DNA of 64,000 nt from Hoeflea sp. 108 (GTDB taxonomy: Bacteria > Pseudomonadota > Alphaproteobacteria > Rhizobiales > Rhizobiaceae), in assembly GCF_000372965.1 (NCBI RefSeq), contig NZ_KB890025.1:248001-312000 (forward strand), read 5' to 3'. Positions 27,901 to 35,754 of the stretch are shown in pieces. A program made the position numbers and the translations under genes. The notes under the pieces are model-generated. The model was not told the origin of the DNA. It searched no databases and saw only the letters and a program-made list of their open reading frames with translations. The stretch's first letter is position 1, and each line of letters starts with the position of its first letter.

Positions 27901-28018
27901 ACGCGAGCGTACCGGCGAGATCGTGCGCATCCACGATCCGCTGCGGAGCGAGGATTACGACGCCGAGATCTGCAGCCCTGTCTTCTACGATCCCGAGGGA
28001 GTGCGCCAGCGTGGCTGA
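24959..28018 (+). CDS. mgdC: N-methylglutamate dehydrogenase subunit C (SoxA-like)
   Basis: Large subunit of 1019 residues homologous to sarcosine oxidase alpha. An N-terminal ferredoxin-like region (TFDGATMTGFAGDTLASALV) precedes a dinucleotide-binding domain (VLVVGAGPAGLSAALAAGRA at about 200-220). The C-terminal half, from about residue 630, is an aminomethyltransferase (GcvT)-like folate-binding domain. It channels the released C1 unit to tetrahydrofolate when available. The ATG at 24959 follows the mgdB stop by two bases; the frame opens earlier inside mgdB. Its last 8 bases overlap mgdD. Confidence 0.93.
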   Translation: MSGYSQSEPLGRTVAADGATSARSQAAAASQSHRLRSGGLIDRKVPMQFTFDGATMTGFAGDTLASALVANGVKLVARSFKYHRPRGIITAGSEEPSALVEMRTGARKEPNTRATTQELYDGLIAQSQNRWPSLRRDFMSINQLAAPIFVAGFYYKTFMWPAKFWEKIYEPMIRRAAGLGKSAELPDPDHYDKAWAHCDVLVVGAGPAGLSAALAAGRAGSRVILVEEDSQVGGRLLSDGGEIDGMHAEEWVRRTSAELDAMANVRVMTRTALFGVYDGGVHAALERVNDHVPMPGPHQVRQRVWRIVAKRSVVTAGAIERPIVFPDNDRPGVMMASAVRTYVNRFAAMPGRKVALFTNNDDGWRTVEAIQQAGGDIAAVIDPRGRVPSEYQAVAELSDLRVLSGGVSGVKGGVDGVRGIVVTDRDGRTQQIDADCLAVSGGWNPNVGLSCFHRGRPVWRDDIAAFVPGDAPKGMVTAGAANGEFSLGACLRDGHSAGAAAAAECGASGNAGEASEAGDETYAISPLWQVKAKGKAFVDFQHDVTASDVTLAQREGFESVEHLKRYTTLGMATDQGKTSNINGLAIMAAATGRTIPETGTTIYRPPYAPVAIGALAGHHRDENFHAWRLTPSHHWAAARGATFVDTGLWKRAQWYPVTGEKDWLESVTREVLAVRNGVGFCDVSTLGKVDVRGADAGTFLDRVYINAFSALGVGKARYGLMLREDGIVMDDGTTSRLAEDHYFLTTTTAKAGPVMAHLEFCRQVLWPELDVQLSSATDQWAQFSIAGPNTRKLLQALVDPSEDLSNEGFPFMGAREVKLRGGVTARLFRISFSGEMAFEISVPARYGAAMAENLMIAGKPYGVVPYGTEALGVMRIEKGHVAGPELNGTTTADDLGLGKMMSKKKDFIGRVMAGRPGLTAPDRQVVVGLKPVDTKRRLRSGAHVIPKGAIPGPATDQGYVTSVCYSPMMQQWIGLGLVERGRERTGEIVRIHDPLRSEDYDAEICSPVFYDPEGVRQRG

Positions 28019-28643
28019 TTTTTCCTGGACCACCCAATCGCCGCTGAAAAAGGCACTCGTTCCCGGCCGCCATGGCGCGGCTGGCGCTACGGCCGGCGTG
28101 ACCCTCACCGAGATGCGCGATATCGTGCTGATGCAGGTCATGGCGCGCCGCGGCAAGGCTGCCGAAACCGCCAAGGCGGCAAAGAAGCTGTTTGGCGTGG
28201 AGCCGCCGGTATCGCCCAAGGCCGTCAGCGGCAAGGGTGCGACGCTCGTCTGGTCGGGCCCCGACCAGTTCACGGTCTTTGCTCCGCGCAGCGACGAAGC
28301 AGCCCAGCTGGAAGCGATGACCAAGGCGTTTGCCGGCTCGGCGTCTCTGTCGGATCAGTGCGACGGCCGCTGCTTGATCCGCGTTTCGGGCCCGCGTGCC
28401 CGTGATGCTATCGCCAAGTTCTCGTCGCTGGACCTGCACGACAGCGTCTTTCCGGTTGGCAGCTCCGCAAACACGTCGGTCGATCACACCGCCGTCAACT
28501 TCTGGCGCGATGCCAATGGTGCCGACGGCACCCCCGTCTACAGCATGCTGGTCTTTACCAGCTTCGCAGACAGCCTGTGGCATGTGATCCTGGACTCGTC
28601 GCTGGAATATGGCGTCGAAGCCTCGAGTGCCCGCGCGGCCTGA
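28011..28643 (+). CDS. mgdD: N-methylglutamate dehydrogenase subunit D (SoxG-like)
   Basis: Gamma subunit of the heterotetrameric dehydrogenase, 210 residues. It has SoxG features: an N-terminal variable region, LSDQCDGRCLIRVSGPRARD at about 115-135, and HTAVNFWRDANG near the C-terminus. It starts with GTG inside the end of mgdC (8-base overlap), which indicates coupled translation. A clear terminator lies 21 bases downstream, closing the mgs-gmaS-mgd transcription unit. Confidence 0.9.
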   Translation: MADFSWTTQSPLKKALVPGRHGAAGATAGVTLTEMRDIVLMQVMARRGKAAETAKAAKKLFGVEPPVSPKAVSGKGATLVWSGPDQFTVFAPRSDEAAQLEAMTKAFAGSASLSDQCDGRCLIRVSGPRARDAIAKFSSLDLHDSVFPVGSSANTSVDHTAVNFWRDANGADGTPVYSMLVFTSFADSLWHVILDSSLEYGVEASSARAA

Positions 28644-28664
28644 GCCAGCCTGACACGAAATGCA

Positions 28665-28695
28665 GAAAGCCCCGTCCATCTGGCGGGGCTTTTTC
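28665..28695 (+). terminator. Rho-independent terminator after mgdD
   Basis: GAAAGCCCCG / CGGGGCTTTTTC with a 9-base loop and a T5 run; it ends the N-methylglutamate operon. Confidence 0.9.
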
Positions 28696-28755
28696 ATTGA
28701 CTTCGATTTTGGAGAAGATTGCTGTTGCCGGTCCCGTGTCGCGGGTAAGGCAAAG

Positions 28756-28776
28756 CCGCCGCGCAGGGCGCGGCGG
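28756..28776 (-). terminator. Hairpin, possible terminator for the reverse-strand gene
   Basis: CCGCCGCGC / GCGCGGCGG with a 3-base loop lies 21 bases past the stop of the leftward gene that ends at 28798. On the minus strand it is followed only by CTTTG, so termination would be weak. Confidence 0.4.
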
Positions 28777-28797
28777 TCCGCAGATTGGTCACTATGC

Positions 28798-29172
28798 TCA
28801 GGCGTCGACGCAGGACTTGCGCAGCTGGATCACCGAGGCGCTGGGACGCAGCAGCGACAGCGTCATGCGCTCGACGCAGATCGGCATCACCAGCTTGGCG
28901 CCGTCGGCATAAAGCGAACCGCCCGAAGCGCGGAAAGAACCCTTGTCGACGATGGTTTCGAGCACATCGCGGGTCCGCAGCGGCAGGAGATCAGTACAGG
29001 CGCTCATTCGCGCAAAGACGTGGCTGATGGGGACGTTGTAGCCGTCAACGGCTACAAGAGGCTCTTCATTGCCTTCCTTCCATTCCTCAAGCGCTTCGAG
29101 CGCATCGTGGAAGGCATTGTGGAGCGTGATGGGCGCATGGCCCTCGTAAAGTTCCGGCAGCACTTTATGCAT
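28798..29172 (-). CDS. Unrecognised 124-residue protein in the C1 locus
   Basis: I do not recognise this family. The start at ATG 29172 is supported by GAGGAG upstream; the longer frame to 29457 looks non-coding. The protein is soluble, with no signal peptide or membrane segment. An acidic helical half (HNAFHDALEALEEWKEGNEE) is followed by VAVDGYNVPISHVFARM, then LRTRDVLETIVDKGSF and a C-terminal VMPICVERMTLSL with a basic tail and a late Cys. It is the only reverse-strand gene between gckA and the LuxR gene, lying between mgdD and ppc and divergent from ppc. A small regulator or accessory protein is possible but unproven. Confidence 0.75.
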   Translation of the reverse strand: MHKVLPELYEGHAPITLHNAFHDALEALEEWKEGNEEPLVAVDGYNVPISHVFARMSACTDLLPLRTRDVLETIVDKGSFRASGGSLYADGAKLVMPICVERMTLSLLRPSASVIQLRKSCVDA

Positions 29173-29549
29173 GTTCGTTCTCCTCAACGGCCTTCGGCTC
29201 GTGCTGCGGCGTTCTGTATCGCGGTATAGGACCCCACTTTCATGTGCCTCCCGTATTTGCATAACAGGCAAGATAGTTGCACATGAGTTAAGTTGCGTCC
29301 ACTGGAAAACAGACGAAATCAGCGTCCCCGCAAACAATCCCTGATGCGTCCGGCACGACAGTCCGAAATGGGCAGGGGATGTCATCATTCGGCCAAGCCG
29401 GGCACCACCCGAACGAATGGGAAATCTACCCGTCCGGGCGTTTTCAAAGACAGACAAAGCCTGTCAGCTTCATCTCGGGAAACAGCATTCCGGGATAACG
29501 CGGCTCGCCGAAGTCGCATCCGGTCAACACGAGACGAACGGGTGTCGCT
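29173..29549. other. Divergent intergenic region before ppc
   Basis: This 377-base stretch holds no convincing gene. It must contain the promoters for ppc-glyA (rightward) and the unknown gene (leftward). I find no strong -35/-10 pair or long palindrome in it. Confidence 0.6.
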
Positions 29550-32243
29550 GTGGAGGAAAGCAGACCGCTCAGCTTTCGCGAGGATGTCCGCAGCCTGTTG
29601 TTCAGGCTGCTGATGTCGGTCGTGAGTGCACGGGAGCCGGGCGTGGCCGACATTCTGACCGGCCGCGTCAGCCTTGATGCGCTTGCCGCGAGCCAGCGCA
29701 TTCCGGCGCTGCAGGCGACGGGCATCTGGTTCCAGCTTGCGGCCATCGCCAACGAGTTGCTCGCCATGCGCTCGCGCCGCGAGATGGAGCAGATGGGCGG
29801 CGCCGACGAAGTGGTCGGTTCCTTCTCCAACGTGGTCGGCGAGATCGCCGCCGCCGGCTACCCGGCCGAGGACATCCAGGCCACCCTCGACGCCCTAAGC
29901 GTCGGTCCGACGATGACGGCACATCCGACCGAGGCCAAGCGTGTCACCGTGCTTGAAATCCATCGCCGCATCTATCGCAAGCTGACCGAGCTCGAGCAGC
30001 AGCGCTGGTCGCCGCGCGAGCGTGAGCAACTGATAGACGACTTGAAGAGCGAGATCGAGATCCTCTGGATGTCGGGCGAACTCAGACTCGAGCGTCCGTC
30101 GGTTGAACGCGAGATCGCCTGGGGCCTGCACTTCTTCCGCGAAGTTATCTTCGAAGCGACACCCAAGCTCTATGACGCAGTTGAGGACGCGCTGGCGCGC
30201 CACTATCCCGAATATGACGTCAAGGTCCCGTCCTTCATGCGCTATGCGTCATGGATCGGCGGCGACCGCGACGGCAACCCGAACGTCACCGCGAAGCTCA
30301 CGGCCTACGCGCTGACCGAATGCCGCCAGGCGATCATCGGCTGGTACGTCAGCCAGGTTCGTCGGCTGCTGACCGTGCTTAGCGTCAGTGCCAATGTCGT
30401 CGACATCCCCGAGGATTTTTCAAGGGCGCTGGCGCGTGCGCTGCATCGCACCCATGCCGCTTCCGAGATCGTCGCGCGCAATCCCGACGAACCGCTGCGC
30501 CAGTTTGCTGCTGCCATGCTGGAGCGGCTGCTGGCCATGCGCGGTGAAGCTTCGGCCAAGCCCTACACCCGCGCCGAAGCGTTCAAGTCGGACCTGCGCG
30601 ACCTCGAAAACGTGCTCTGCGCAATCGGCGGCAACCTGGTGTCGCGGCGTTTCGTGCGGCCGCTGCGCCAGCAGGTCGAAAGCTTCGGCTTCCGCACGGT
30701 GTCGCTCGACATCAGGCAAAATTCGACGGTCGTGAACCGGGTGCTGGCAGAGCTGTTCAAGACGACGGACGGCCAGGCCGCACCGGCGGAGGGATCGCCC
30801 GCCTGGGGCGCGCGCATCCGCGCTGCCCTTCATTCAGGCGAACAGCTTGAGGTCGATCGCCAGAAGCTGTCGGACGAAGCGCGCGAGCTGCTCGATCTTT
30901 TCGACGTCATCCGCGACGCCACGACAACCATGAACGGTGGTGCGGTCGGCGCCTTCATCCTGTCGATGACGCGGTCGAGCGACGACCTTCTCGCCGTCTA
31001 CCTGCTTGCGCAATATGCGGGGCTGGCAACCGCGCTCGATGGCAGCGGCACGATCAATCTGCGCGTCGTGCCGCTCTTCGAGACCATCGCTGATCTGCGC
31101 GCCGCGCCCGACATTCTCGACCAGCTTCTGGGTGTCTCGATCGTCCGCCGCTCGGTGCGCGATTTCGGCAACCGCCAGGAGGTGATGCTCGGATACTCCG
31201 ATAGCAACAAGGATGGCGGTTTCCTCGCTTCCAACTGGGAGCTCAACAAGGCCCAGCGCCGCATCACCGCGCTTGGCACCAAGCGCAAGGTCAGGATCAG
31301 TTTCTTCCACGGACGTGGCGGCTCGGTCAGCCGCGGTGGCGCACCGACGGGCAGGGCGATCGCGGCCCAGCCGGCGGGCACCATCGGCGGTGCCATGCGC
31401 GTAACCGAGCAGGGCGAGGTCGTGTCGTCCAAATTCGCCAATCGCGGCACCGGCCTCTACCAGCTGGAAATCCTTGCCGCGAGCGTCTTTGCCCATTCGG
31501 TCAAGTCGCAGAACGAGGCCGAGCTCAAGGACAATCCGGAGTTCAGCGAGGCGCTGGAAGCGCTGACCGGCATGTCGCAGGCCTCCTATTCGGGCCTCAT
31601 CAACGAGCCGGGTTTCATCGACTATTTCAACCAGGCGAGCCCGGTTGAGGAGTTGTCGTTGCTCAAGATCGGGTCGCGTCCGGCCCGCCGCTTCGGTGCC
31701 CGCGACATCTCCGACCTGCGCGCCATACCCTGGGTCTTCGCCTGGAGCCAGAACCGTCACATCATGACCAACTGGTACGGCATCGGCAGCGCGCTGAATT
31801 CCTTCGTCAATGTCCGTGGCGATGCCGGCCTCGACCTTTTGCGCCAGATGTTCGAGCGCTCGCGCTTCTTCCGCCTCGTCGTCGACGAGGTCGACAAGGG
31901 GCTCTATCAGACCGACATGGACATTGGCGGGCTCTATGCTGGGCTGGTGCAGGATCGTGAGGTCGGCGAGCGCATCTACCGCAAGATCTCGGCGGAATAC
32001 GCCCTGACCCGCAGGATGATCTCAGAGGTCAATGGCGGGCTCAAATTGTCCGAGCGCTTCCCGGCCTTCAAGCGCCATTTCGACCGCATCCGTCCGCAGA
32101 TGGATTCGATCCACCGGCTCCAGGTCCAGCTGTTGCGCGAGGTGCGCACCCAGGACGGCGCGACCGCCAAGCCCAAGCGCGCGGTCAACGCGCTTTTGCT
32201 TTCGATCAATTGCATTTCCGCCGGCCTCGGCTGGACCGGATGA
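29550..32243 (+). CDS. ppc: Phosphoenolpyruvate carboxylase
   Basis: Carboxylates PEP to oxaloacetate, the CO2-fixing step of the serine cycle. It has 897 residues, normal for bacterial PEPC. Catalytic motifs are MTAHPTEAKR (essential His), GGDRDGNPNVTAKLT, GYSDSNKDGGFLASNWEL, FFHGRGGSVSRGGAPTGRAI and the C-terminal INCISAGLGWTG. Translation is assigned to GTG 29550 but no good ribosome-binding site precedes it, so the start is uncertain. glyA follows 17 bases later. Allosteric properties cannot be judged from sequence. Confidence 0.94.
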   Translation: MEESRPLSFREDVRSLLFRLLMSVVSAREPGVADILTGRVSLDALAASQRIPALQATGIWFQLAAIANELLAMRSRREMEQMGGADEVVGSFSNVVGEIAAAGYPAEDIQATLDALSVGPTMTAHPTEAKRVTVLEIHRRIYRKLTELEQQRWSPREREQLIDDLKSEIEILWMSGELRLERPSVEREIAWGLHFFREVIFEATPKLYDAVEDALARHYPEYDVKVPSFMRYASWIGGDRDGNPNVTAKLTAYALTECRQAIIGWYVSQVRRLLTVLSVSANVVDIPEDFSRALARALHRTHAASEIVARNPDEPLRQFAAAMLERLLAMRGEASAKPYTRAEAFKSDLRDLENVLCAIGGNLVSRRFVRPLRQQVESFGFRTVSLDIRQNSTVVNRVLAELFKTTDGQAAPAEGSPAWGARIRAALHSGEQLEVDRQKLSDEARELLDLFDVIRDATTTMNGGAVGAFILSMTRSSDDLLAVYLLAQYAGLATALDGSGTINLRVVPLFETIADLRAAPDILDQLLGVSIVRRSVRDFGNRQEVMLGYSDSNKDGGFLASNWELNKAQRRITALGTKRKVRISFFHGRGGSVSRGGAPTGRAIAAQPAGTIGGAMRVTEQGEVVSSKFANRGTGLYQLEILAASVFAHSVKSQNEAELKDNPEFSEALEALTGMSQASYSGLINEPGFIDYFNQASPVEELSLLKIGSRPARRFGARDISDLRAIPWVFAWSQNRHIMTNWYGIGSALNSFVNVRGDAGLDLLRQMFERSRFFRLVVDEVDKGLYQTDMDIGGLYAGLVQDREVGERIYRKISAEYALTRRMISEVNGGLKLSERFPAFKRHFDRIRPQMDSIHRLQVQLLREVRTQDGATAKPKRAVNALLLSINCISAGLGWTG

Positions 32244-32260
32244 CCTTCAGGAGGACCGAG

Positions 32261-33565
32261 ATGAACATCCCCGCAAGACCCGGCATTGGCAGCGCCCGTC
32301 ACTTCTTCCGCACCGGCGTGGCCCAGGCCGACCCCGCCGTCAACGACTCGATCAACCGCGAGCTCAACCGCCAGCGCGACGAGATCGAGCTGATCGCTTC
32401 CGAGAACATCGTTTCGAAAGCGGTGCTCGAAGCGCAAGGGTCGGTGCTGACCAACAAATACGCCGAGGGTTATCCCGGCCGCCGCTACTATGGCGGCTGC
32501 GCCTATGTCGACGAGATCGAGGATCTGGCGCGCGAGCGCGCCAAGACGATGTTCAACTGCACGTTCGCCAACGTGCAGCCGAATTCCGGCAGCCAGGCCA
32601 ACCAGTCGGTGTTCATGGCGCTGATGCAGCCGGGCGACACGTTCCTCGGTCTCAACCTCGCGGCCGGCGGTCACCTGACCCATGGCGCCCCGGTCAACCA
32701 GTCGGGCAAGTGGTTCAACGTCGTGTCCTACGGCGTCAAGCCCGACACGCATCGCATCGACCTGGACGAGGTGCGCGACCTCGCCAAGAAGCATCAGCCA
32801 AAGGTGATCCTGGCCGGCGGCTCGGCCTATCCGCGCATCATCGACTTCAAGGCATTCCGCGAGATCGCCGACGAGGTAGGCGCCAAGCTGTTCGTCGACA
32901 TGGCGCATTTCGCCGGCCTCGTTGCCGGCGGCGTACACCCCAATCCTCTCGATCATGCCCATGTCGTCACCACCACCACGCACAAGACGCTGCGTGGTCC
33001 GCGCGGCGGCATGGTGTTGTCCAACGACGAGGAGATCGGCAAGAAGATCAATTCGGCCGTGTTCCCCGGCCTGCAGGGCGGTCCGCTGATGCACGTCATC
33101 GCCGCCAAGGCGGTGGCTTTCGGCGAGGCGCTGACGCCCGAGTTCAAGGTCTATGCCGCCAACGTCGTTTCCAACGCCAAGGTGCTGGCCGAAACGCTGC
33201 AGGAGGGTGGGGTCGACATTGTCTCAGGCGGTACCGACACGCATCTGATGCTGGTCGATCTCCGTCGCAAGAACCTGACCGGCAAGGCGGTGGAGGCGGC
33301 CCTCGGCCGCGCCTACATCACCTGCAACAAGAACGGCATTCCTTTCGACCCGCAGGGACCGATGGTGACCTCGGGCGTGCGGCTCGGGACGCCGGCCTGT
33401 ACGACACGCGGCTTCATGGCGGAGGAATTCCGGCAGGTCGGCCGTATGACCATGGCCGTCATCGACGGGCTGGCTGCCAATGGCGAGGCCGGAAACGCCA
33501 AGATCGAGGCCGCGGTGCGCGAAGAAACGCACGATCTGGTCGGACGATTCCGAATCTACGACTGA
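32261..33565 (+). CDS. glyA: Serine hydroxymethyltransferase
   Basis: PLP enzyme that condenses methylene-tetrahydrofolate with glycine to serine, the entry of C1 units into the serine cycle. It has 434 residues. Motifs are ELIASENIVSKAVLEAQGS, YAEGYPGRRYYGG and the PLP-lysine motif VVTTTTHKTLRGPRGG with Lys at about 242. AGGAGG precedes the ATG at 32261. Pairing with ppc suggests a serine-cycle-dedicated copy, so a second housekeeping glyA may exist elsewhere in the genome; this is inference. Confidence 0.95.
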   Translation: MNIPARPGIGSARHFFRTGVAQADPAVNDSINRELNRQRDEIELIASENIVSKAVLEAQGSVLTNKYAEGYPGRRYYGGCAYVDEIEDLARERAKTMFNCTFANVQPNSGSQANQSVFMALMQPGDTFLGLNLAAGGHLTHGAPVNQSGKWFNVVSYGVKPDTHRIDLDEVRDLAKKHQPKVILAGGSAYPRIIDFKAFREIADEVGAKLFVDMAHFAGLVAGGVHPNPLDHAHVVTTTTHKTLRGPRGGMVLSNDEEIGKKINSAVFPGLQGGPLMHVIAAKAVAFGEALTPEFKVYAANVVSNAKVLAETLQEGGVDIVSGGTDTHLMLVDLRRKNLTGKAVEAALGRAYITCNKNGIPFDPQGPMVTSGVRLGTPACTTRGFMAEEFRQVGRMTMAVIDGLAANGEAGNAKIEAAVREETHDLVGRFRIYD

Positions 33566-33649
33566 TTCCTGTCGCTGGAGAGCGGGCATGGCGAGGTGAC
33601 ATCAGGTTGGATCGGCTCAACTGGAAACGCTGATTTCGGTGGCGAGCCT

Positions 33650-34297
33650 ATGCAGCGAGACAACAAGCTCAGGGTCTTGATTGCCGAGCGCAATCCGCTT
33701 GTCATATCGGCCCTGCGCGATCTCATCGGCCGCGACGAACGTTTTGCCTTTGCCGAGGGCGTCCAGACAGGCGACGCCTTCGTGCGGGTGGTGGCCGAGG
33801 CCCAGCCTGCTTTCGACATCGCCATCGTCGGCTGGAAACTGGCCGACATGGATGCCGCCGAGGTGCTGATGGAGCTCAACCGCCGCCAGCTCGCGGCGCG
33901 GGTTGTCATCTTCTCCAACGACCACGACATCGGCATCCTCAAGCAATGCGTGCGGTTGGGCGCGCAGGGCTTCTGCTACCAGTTCGACGACCCCTGCATC
34001 CTGTTCGACACGCTGCTGGCGGTCGCCAATGGCCGAATCTGCATTCCCTATGTCGATGTCGCCAAGATCAACGAAACGCCGCTGTCGCGCCTGACCACAC
34101 GCGAACTGGAGCTGCTCGGCGTGCTCGCCGACGGTTGGACGAACCTGCAGATCGCCACCCGCACCGGTATCTCCGAAAACACGGTGAAGTACCACCTCAA
34201 GAATCTCTACGACAAGCTCGGCGTCCGCAACCGCGCCATGGCTGTGGCGCTCTACGCCAGCGAAAAGAAGCGTGGGCCGCAGGTCTCCGCGAGATAG
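33650..34297 (+). CDS. LuxR/NarL-type regulator with degenerate receiver
   Basis: Protein of 215 residues with a receiver-like N-terminus (about 8-125) and a LuxR helix-turn-helix (about 143-205: LTTRELELLGVLADGWTNLQ, then IATRTGISENTVKYHLKNLY). The receiver appears unphosphorylatable: the phosphoacceptor position reads IAIVGWKLADMD with Gly where Asp is expected, the acidic pocket reads IAERN, and the conserved Lys is Gln (CYQFDDP). The ATG at 33650 follows GGCGAG. It lies 84 bases after glyA on the same strand and is a candidate regulator of the ppc-glyA unit. Confidence 0.88.
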   Translation: MQRDNKLRVLIAERNPLVISALRDLIGRDERFAFAEGVQTGDAFVRVVAEAQPAFDIAIVGWKLADMDAAEVLMELNRRQLAARVVIFSNDHDIGILKQCVRLGAQGFCYQFDDPCILFDTLLAVANGRICIPYVDVAKINETPLSRLTTRELELLGVLADGWTNLQIATRTGISENTVKYHLKNLYDKLGVRNRAMAVALYASEKKRGPQVSAR

Positions 34298-34298
34298 C

Positions 34299-35063
34299 TT
34301 ACTGCCTGGCGAGCGCCGCCTTTTCGTCGGCTTCAGACAGAGGCGCGCCGGCGCCGATCGTCGTCAGGAAGGCGTCGACGGTCTCGGTGGCGCCGGCCGG
34401 TTGATAGGCGCCGGTGCTCGCTGCCGGGCCGGCGACAGCAAGGCGCAACGACCATTCCTGGCCGTCGCGGCAGGCGACCGTAACGGTCGCAGTGCCGCTG
34501 GCCTGCTTCAGCTCGAACTCGCGGCACAGTGTGCCGCCGCCGTCGCGGAAGCTCGAAACAAGCTTCATCGAACCGTCGGCGATAATTGCCTCGGTGCCCG
34601 ATGCGGCTGTGTCAAGGGTTCTGACCATCGCCGGATCGGAGATGCCCGCCAGCGATGGTGCCGAGATGCCCGGCGCATTTGCCTGGCCGGCGAGATATCC
34701 GCCGACGCCAAAGGCGACGGCGGCGAGCGATGCCGCCAGCGGCATGACCCAGCTCGGGTGCGTAGACCGGCGTGCCGGACGCAGATGCACGACATTTTCC
34801 AACTGTGCGGGTTCGCTCTTGGGCTGGCGCGCGGCAGCGACCATCGCCTCTACCGAACGCGTCAGGGCTTCCGGCACCGGCTCGTCGATCAGCGGCTTGA
34901 GCTCCGATGCGACGGCGGCGCGGCTTTCGATGAAGGTTGCGAGCCGCATCACCAGTTCGTCGTCGGTCTCCATGGCCGCTTCGACGCGCGCGGTCGTCTC
35001 CGCGTCCAGTTCGCCGTCGGCGAAGGCCATCAGTGTCTCGTCGTCGAATTGCTGGCTGCTCAT
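34299..35063 (-). CDS. Transmembrane anti-sigma factor
   Basis: Protein of 254 residues whose start overlaps the ECF sigma stop by 4 bases (ATGA). The N-terminal cytoplasmic part begins MSSQQFDDETLMAFADGELD, typical of anti-sigma domains of the RsiW/FecR-like type, but I do not see the HxxxCxxC zinc motif. One membrane segment (WVMPLAASLAAVAFGVGGYL) lies at about 105-125, and a periplasmic C-terminal domain of about 125 residues follows. It should hold the sigma factor at the membrane until a cell-envelope signal arrives. Confidence 0.87.
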   Translation of the reverse strand: MSSQQFDDETLMAFADGELDAETTARVEAAMETDDELVMRLATFIESRAAVASELKPLIDEPVPEALTRSVEAMVAAARQPKSEPAQLENVVHLRPARRSTHPSWVMPLAASLAAVAFGVGGYLAGQANAPGISAPSLAGISDPAMVRTLDTAASGTEAIIADGSMKLVSSFRDGGGTLCREFELKQASGTATVTVACRDGQEWSLRLAVAGPAASTGAYQPAGATETVDAFLTTIGAGAPLSEADEKAALARQ

Positions 35064-35599
35064 GGATTTCGCCCTTTTGCGGGAGAACGGTCGGCTGCGG
35101 AGTTTATTCCAGCGGCCTCCGCGAGATTCTTGCGGGCGCGGGCAAGCCGGCTCATCACGGTGCCGATGGGGATGGCGAGCACCTCCGCCGCCTCCTTGTA
35201 GGACAGATCTTCGACACAGACGAGCAGCAGCACCTCGCGATGTTCGTCGGGCAAACCGTCGATGGCGCTGGCCACGCTCTTCAATGTCAGTCGCGCTTCG
35301 GCCTCACGCTCGCCGGTGTCGCCTGATATGTCGTGGCGTTCGGCGATGTCCTCGGTCGGCCCCGCGGTCTTGGCTCGGCGAACCTGGTCGATCCACAGAT
35401 TGCGCAGGATGCGGAACATCCAGGCATCGAAGCGCGTGCCCGGCTCGAAGCTGCCTTGCGCCGCCAGCGCTCGTTCGCATGCCGCCTGCACCAGATCGTC
35501 GGCGATATCGCGCGACCGGCATAGCGAGATGGCGAAGCGGCGCAGATTGGGCAGGAAGGCAACCAGCCGGTCGCTCACCTGAACATCGTCACCTTTCAT
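35060..35599 (-). CDS. ECF RNA polymerase sigma factor
   Basis: Sigma-70 family ECF factor, 179 residues. Region 2 is at about 8-75 (AFLPNLRRFAISLCRSRDIA, then DDLVQAACERAL and FDAWMFRILRNLWID). Region 4 is at about 115-165 (LPDEHREVLLLVCVEDLSYK, then EAAEVLAIPIGTVMSRLARA). The ATG at 35599 follows AGGA; the frame runs 22 codons further. It is divergent from the subtilase gene, and a GGAAT-N16-CGTT motif in between and another downstream suggest its promoter specificity. Confidence 0.92.
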   Translation of the reverse strand: MKGDDVQVSDRLVAFLPNLRRFAISLCRSRDIADDLVQAACERALAAQGSFEPGTRFDAWMFRILRNLWIDQVRRAKTAGPTEDIAERHDISGDTGEREAEARLTLKSVASAIDGLPDEHREVLLLVCVEDLSYKEAAEVLAIPIGTVMSRLARARKNLAEAAGINSAADRSPAKGRNP

Positions 35600-35623
35600 G
35601 CGGTTCCTGTCGTGATCGTCGAT

Positions 35624-35648
35624 GGAATAATCGGGACATCCGTCCGTT
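35624..35648 (+). promoter_or_regulatory. Candidate ECF-type promoter of the subtilase gene
   Basis: GGAAT (35624-35628), 16 bases, CGTT (35645-35648). This is close to the alphaproteobacterial EcfG-type consensus GGAAC-N16/17-CGTT and directed at the subtilase gene 107 bases downstream. The same pattern and spacing recurs at 37223. Confidence 0.5.
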
Positions 35649-35754
35649 GGCCCCAAAATGCACAAATGCCGTCGAAATGATATGGGATGTCAGAAGTCTT
35701 ATGTGGAACGCTAACAGTTGTACTGCCTGCACAGGGACGGATAAGAGGACTGCC

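Noticed and set aside
35705..35730. GGAAC motif upstream of the subtilase
   Set aside because: No CGTT-like -10 element at 16-17 bases, unlike the complete motif at 35624.
34414..35754. 447-codon extension ahead of the subtilase start
   Set aside because: It lies antisense to the anti-sigma and sigma genes; the signal peptide and ribosome-binding site fix the start at 35755.
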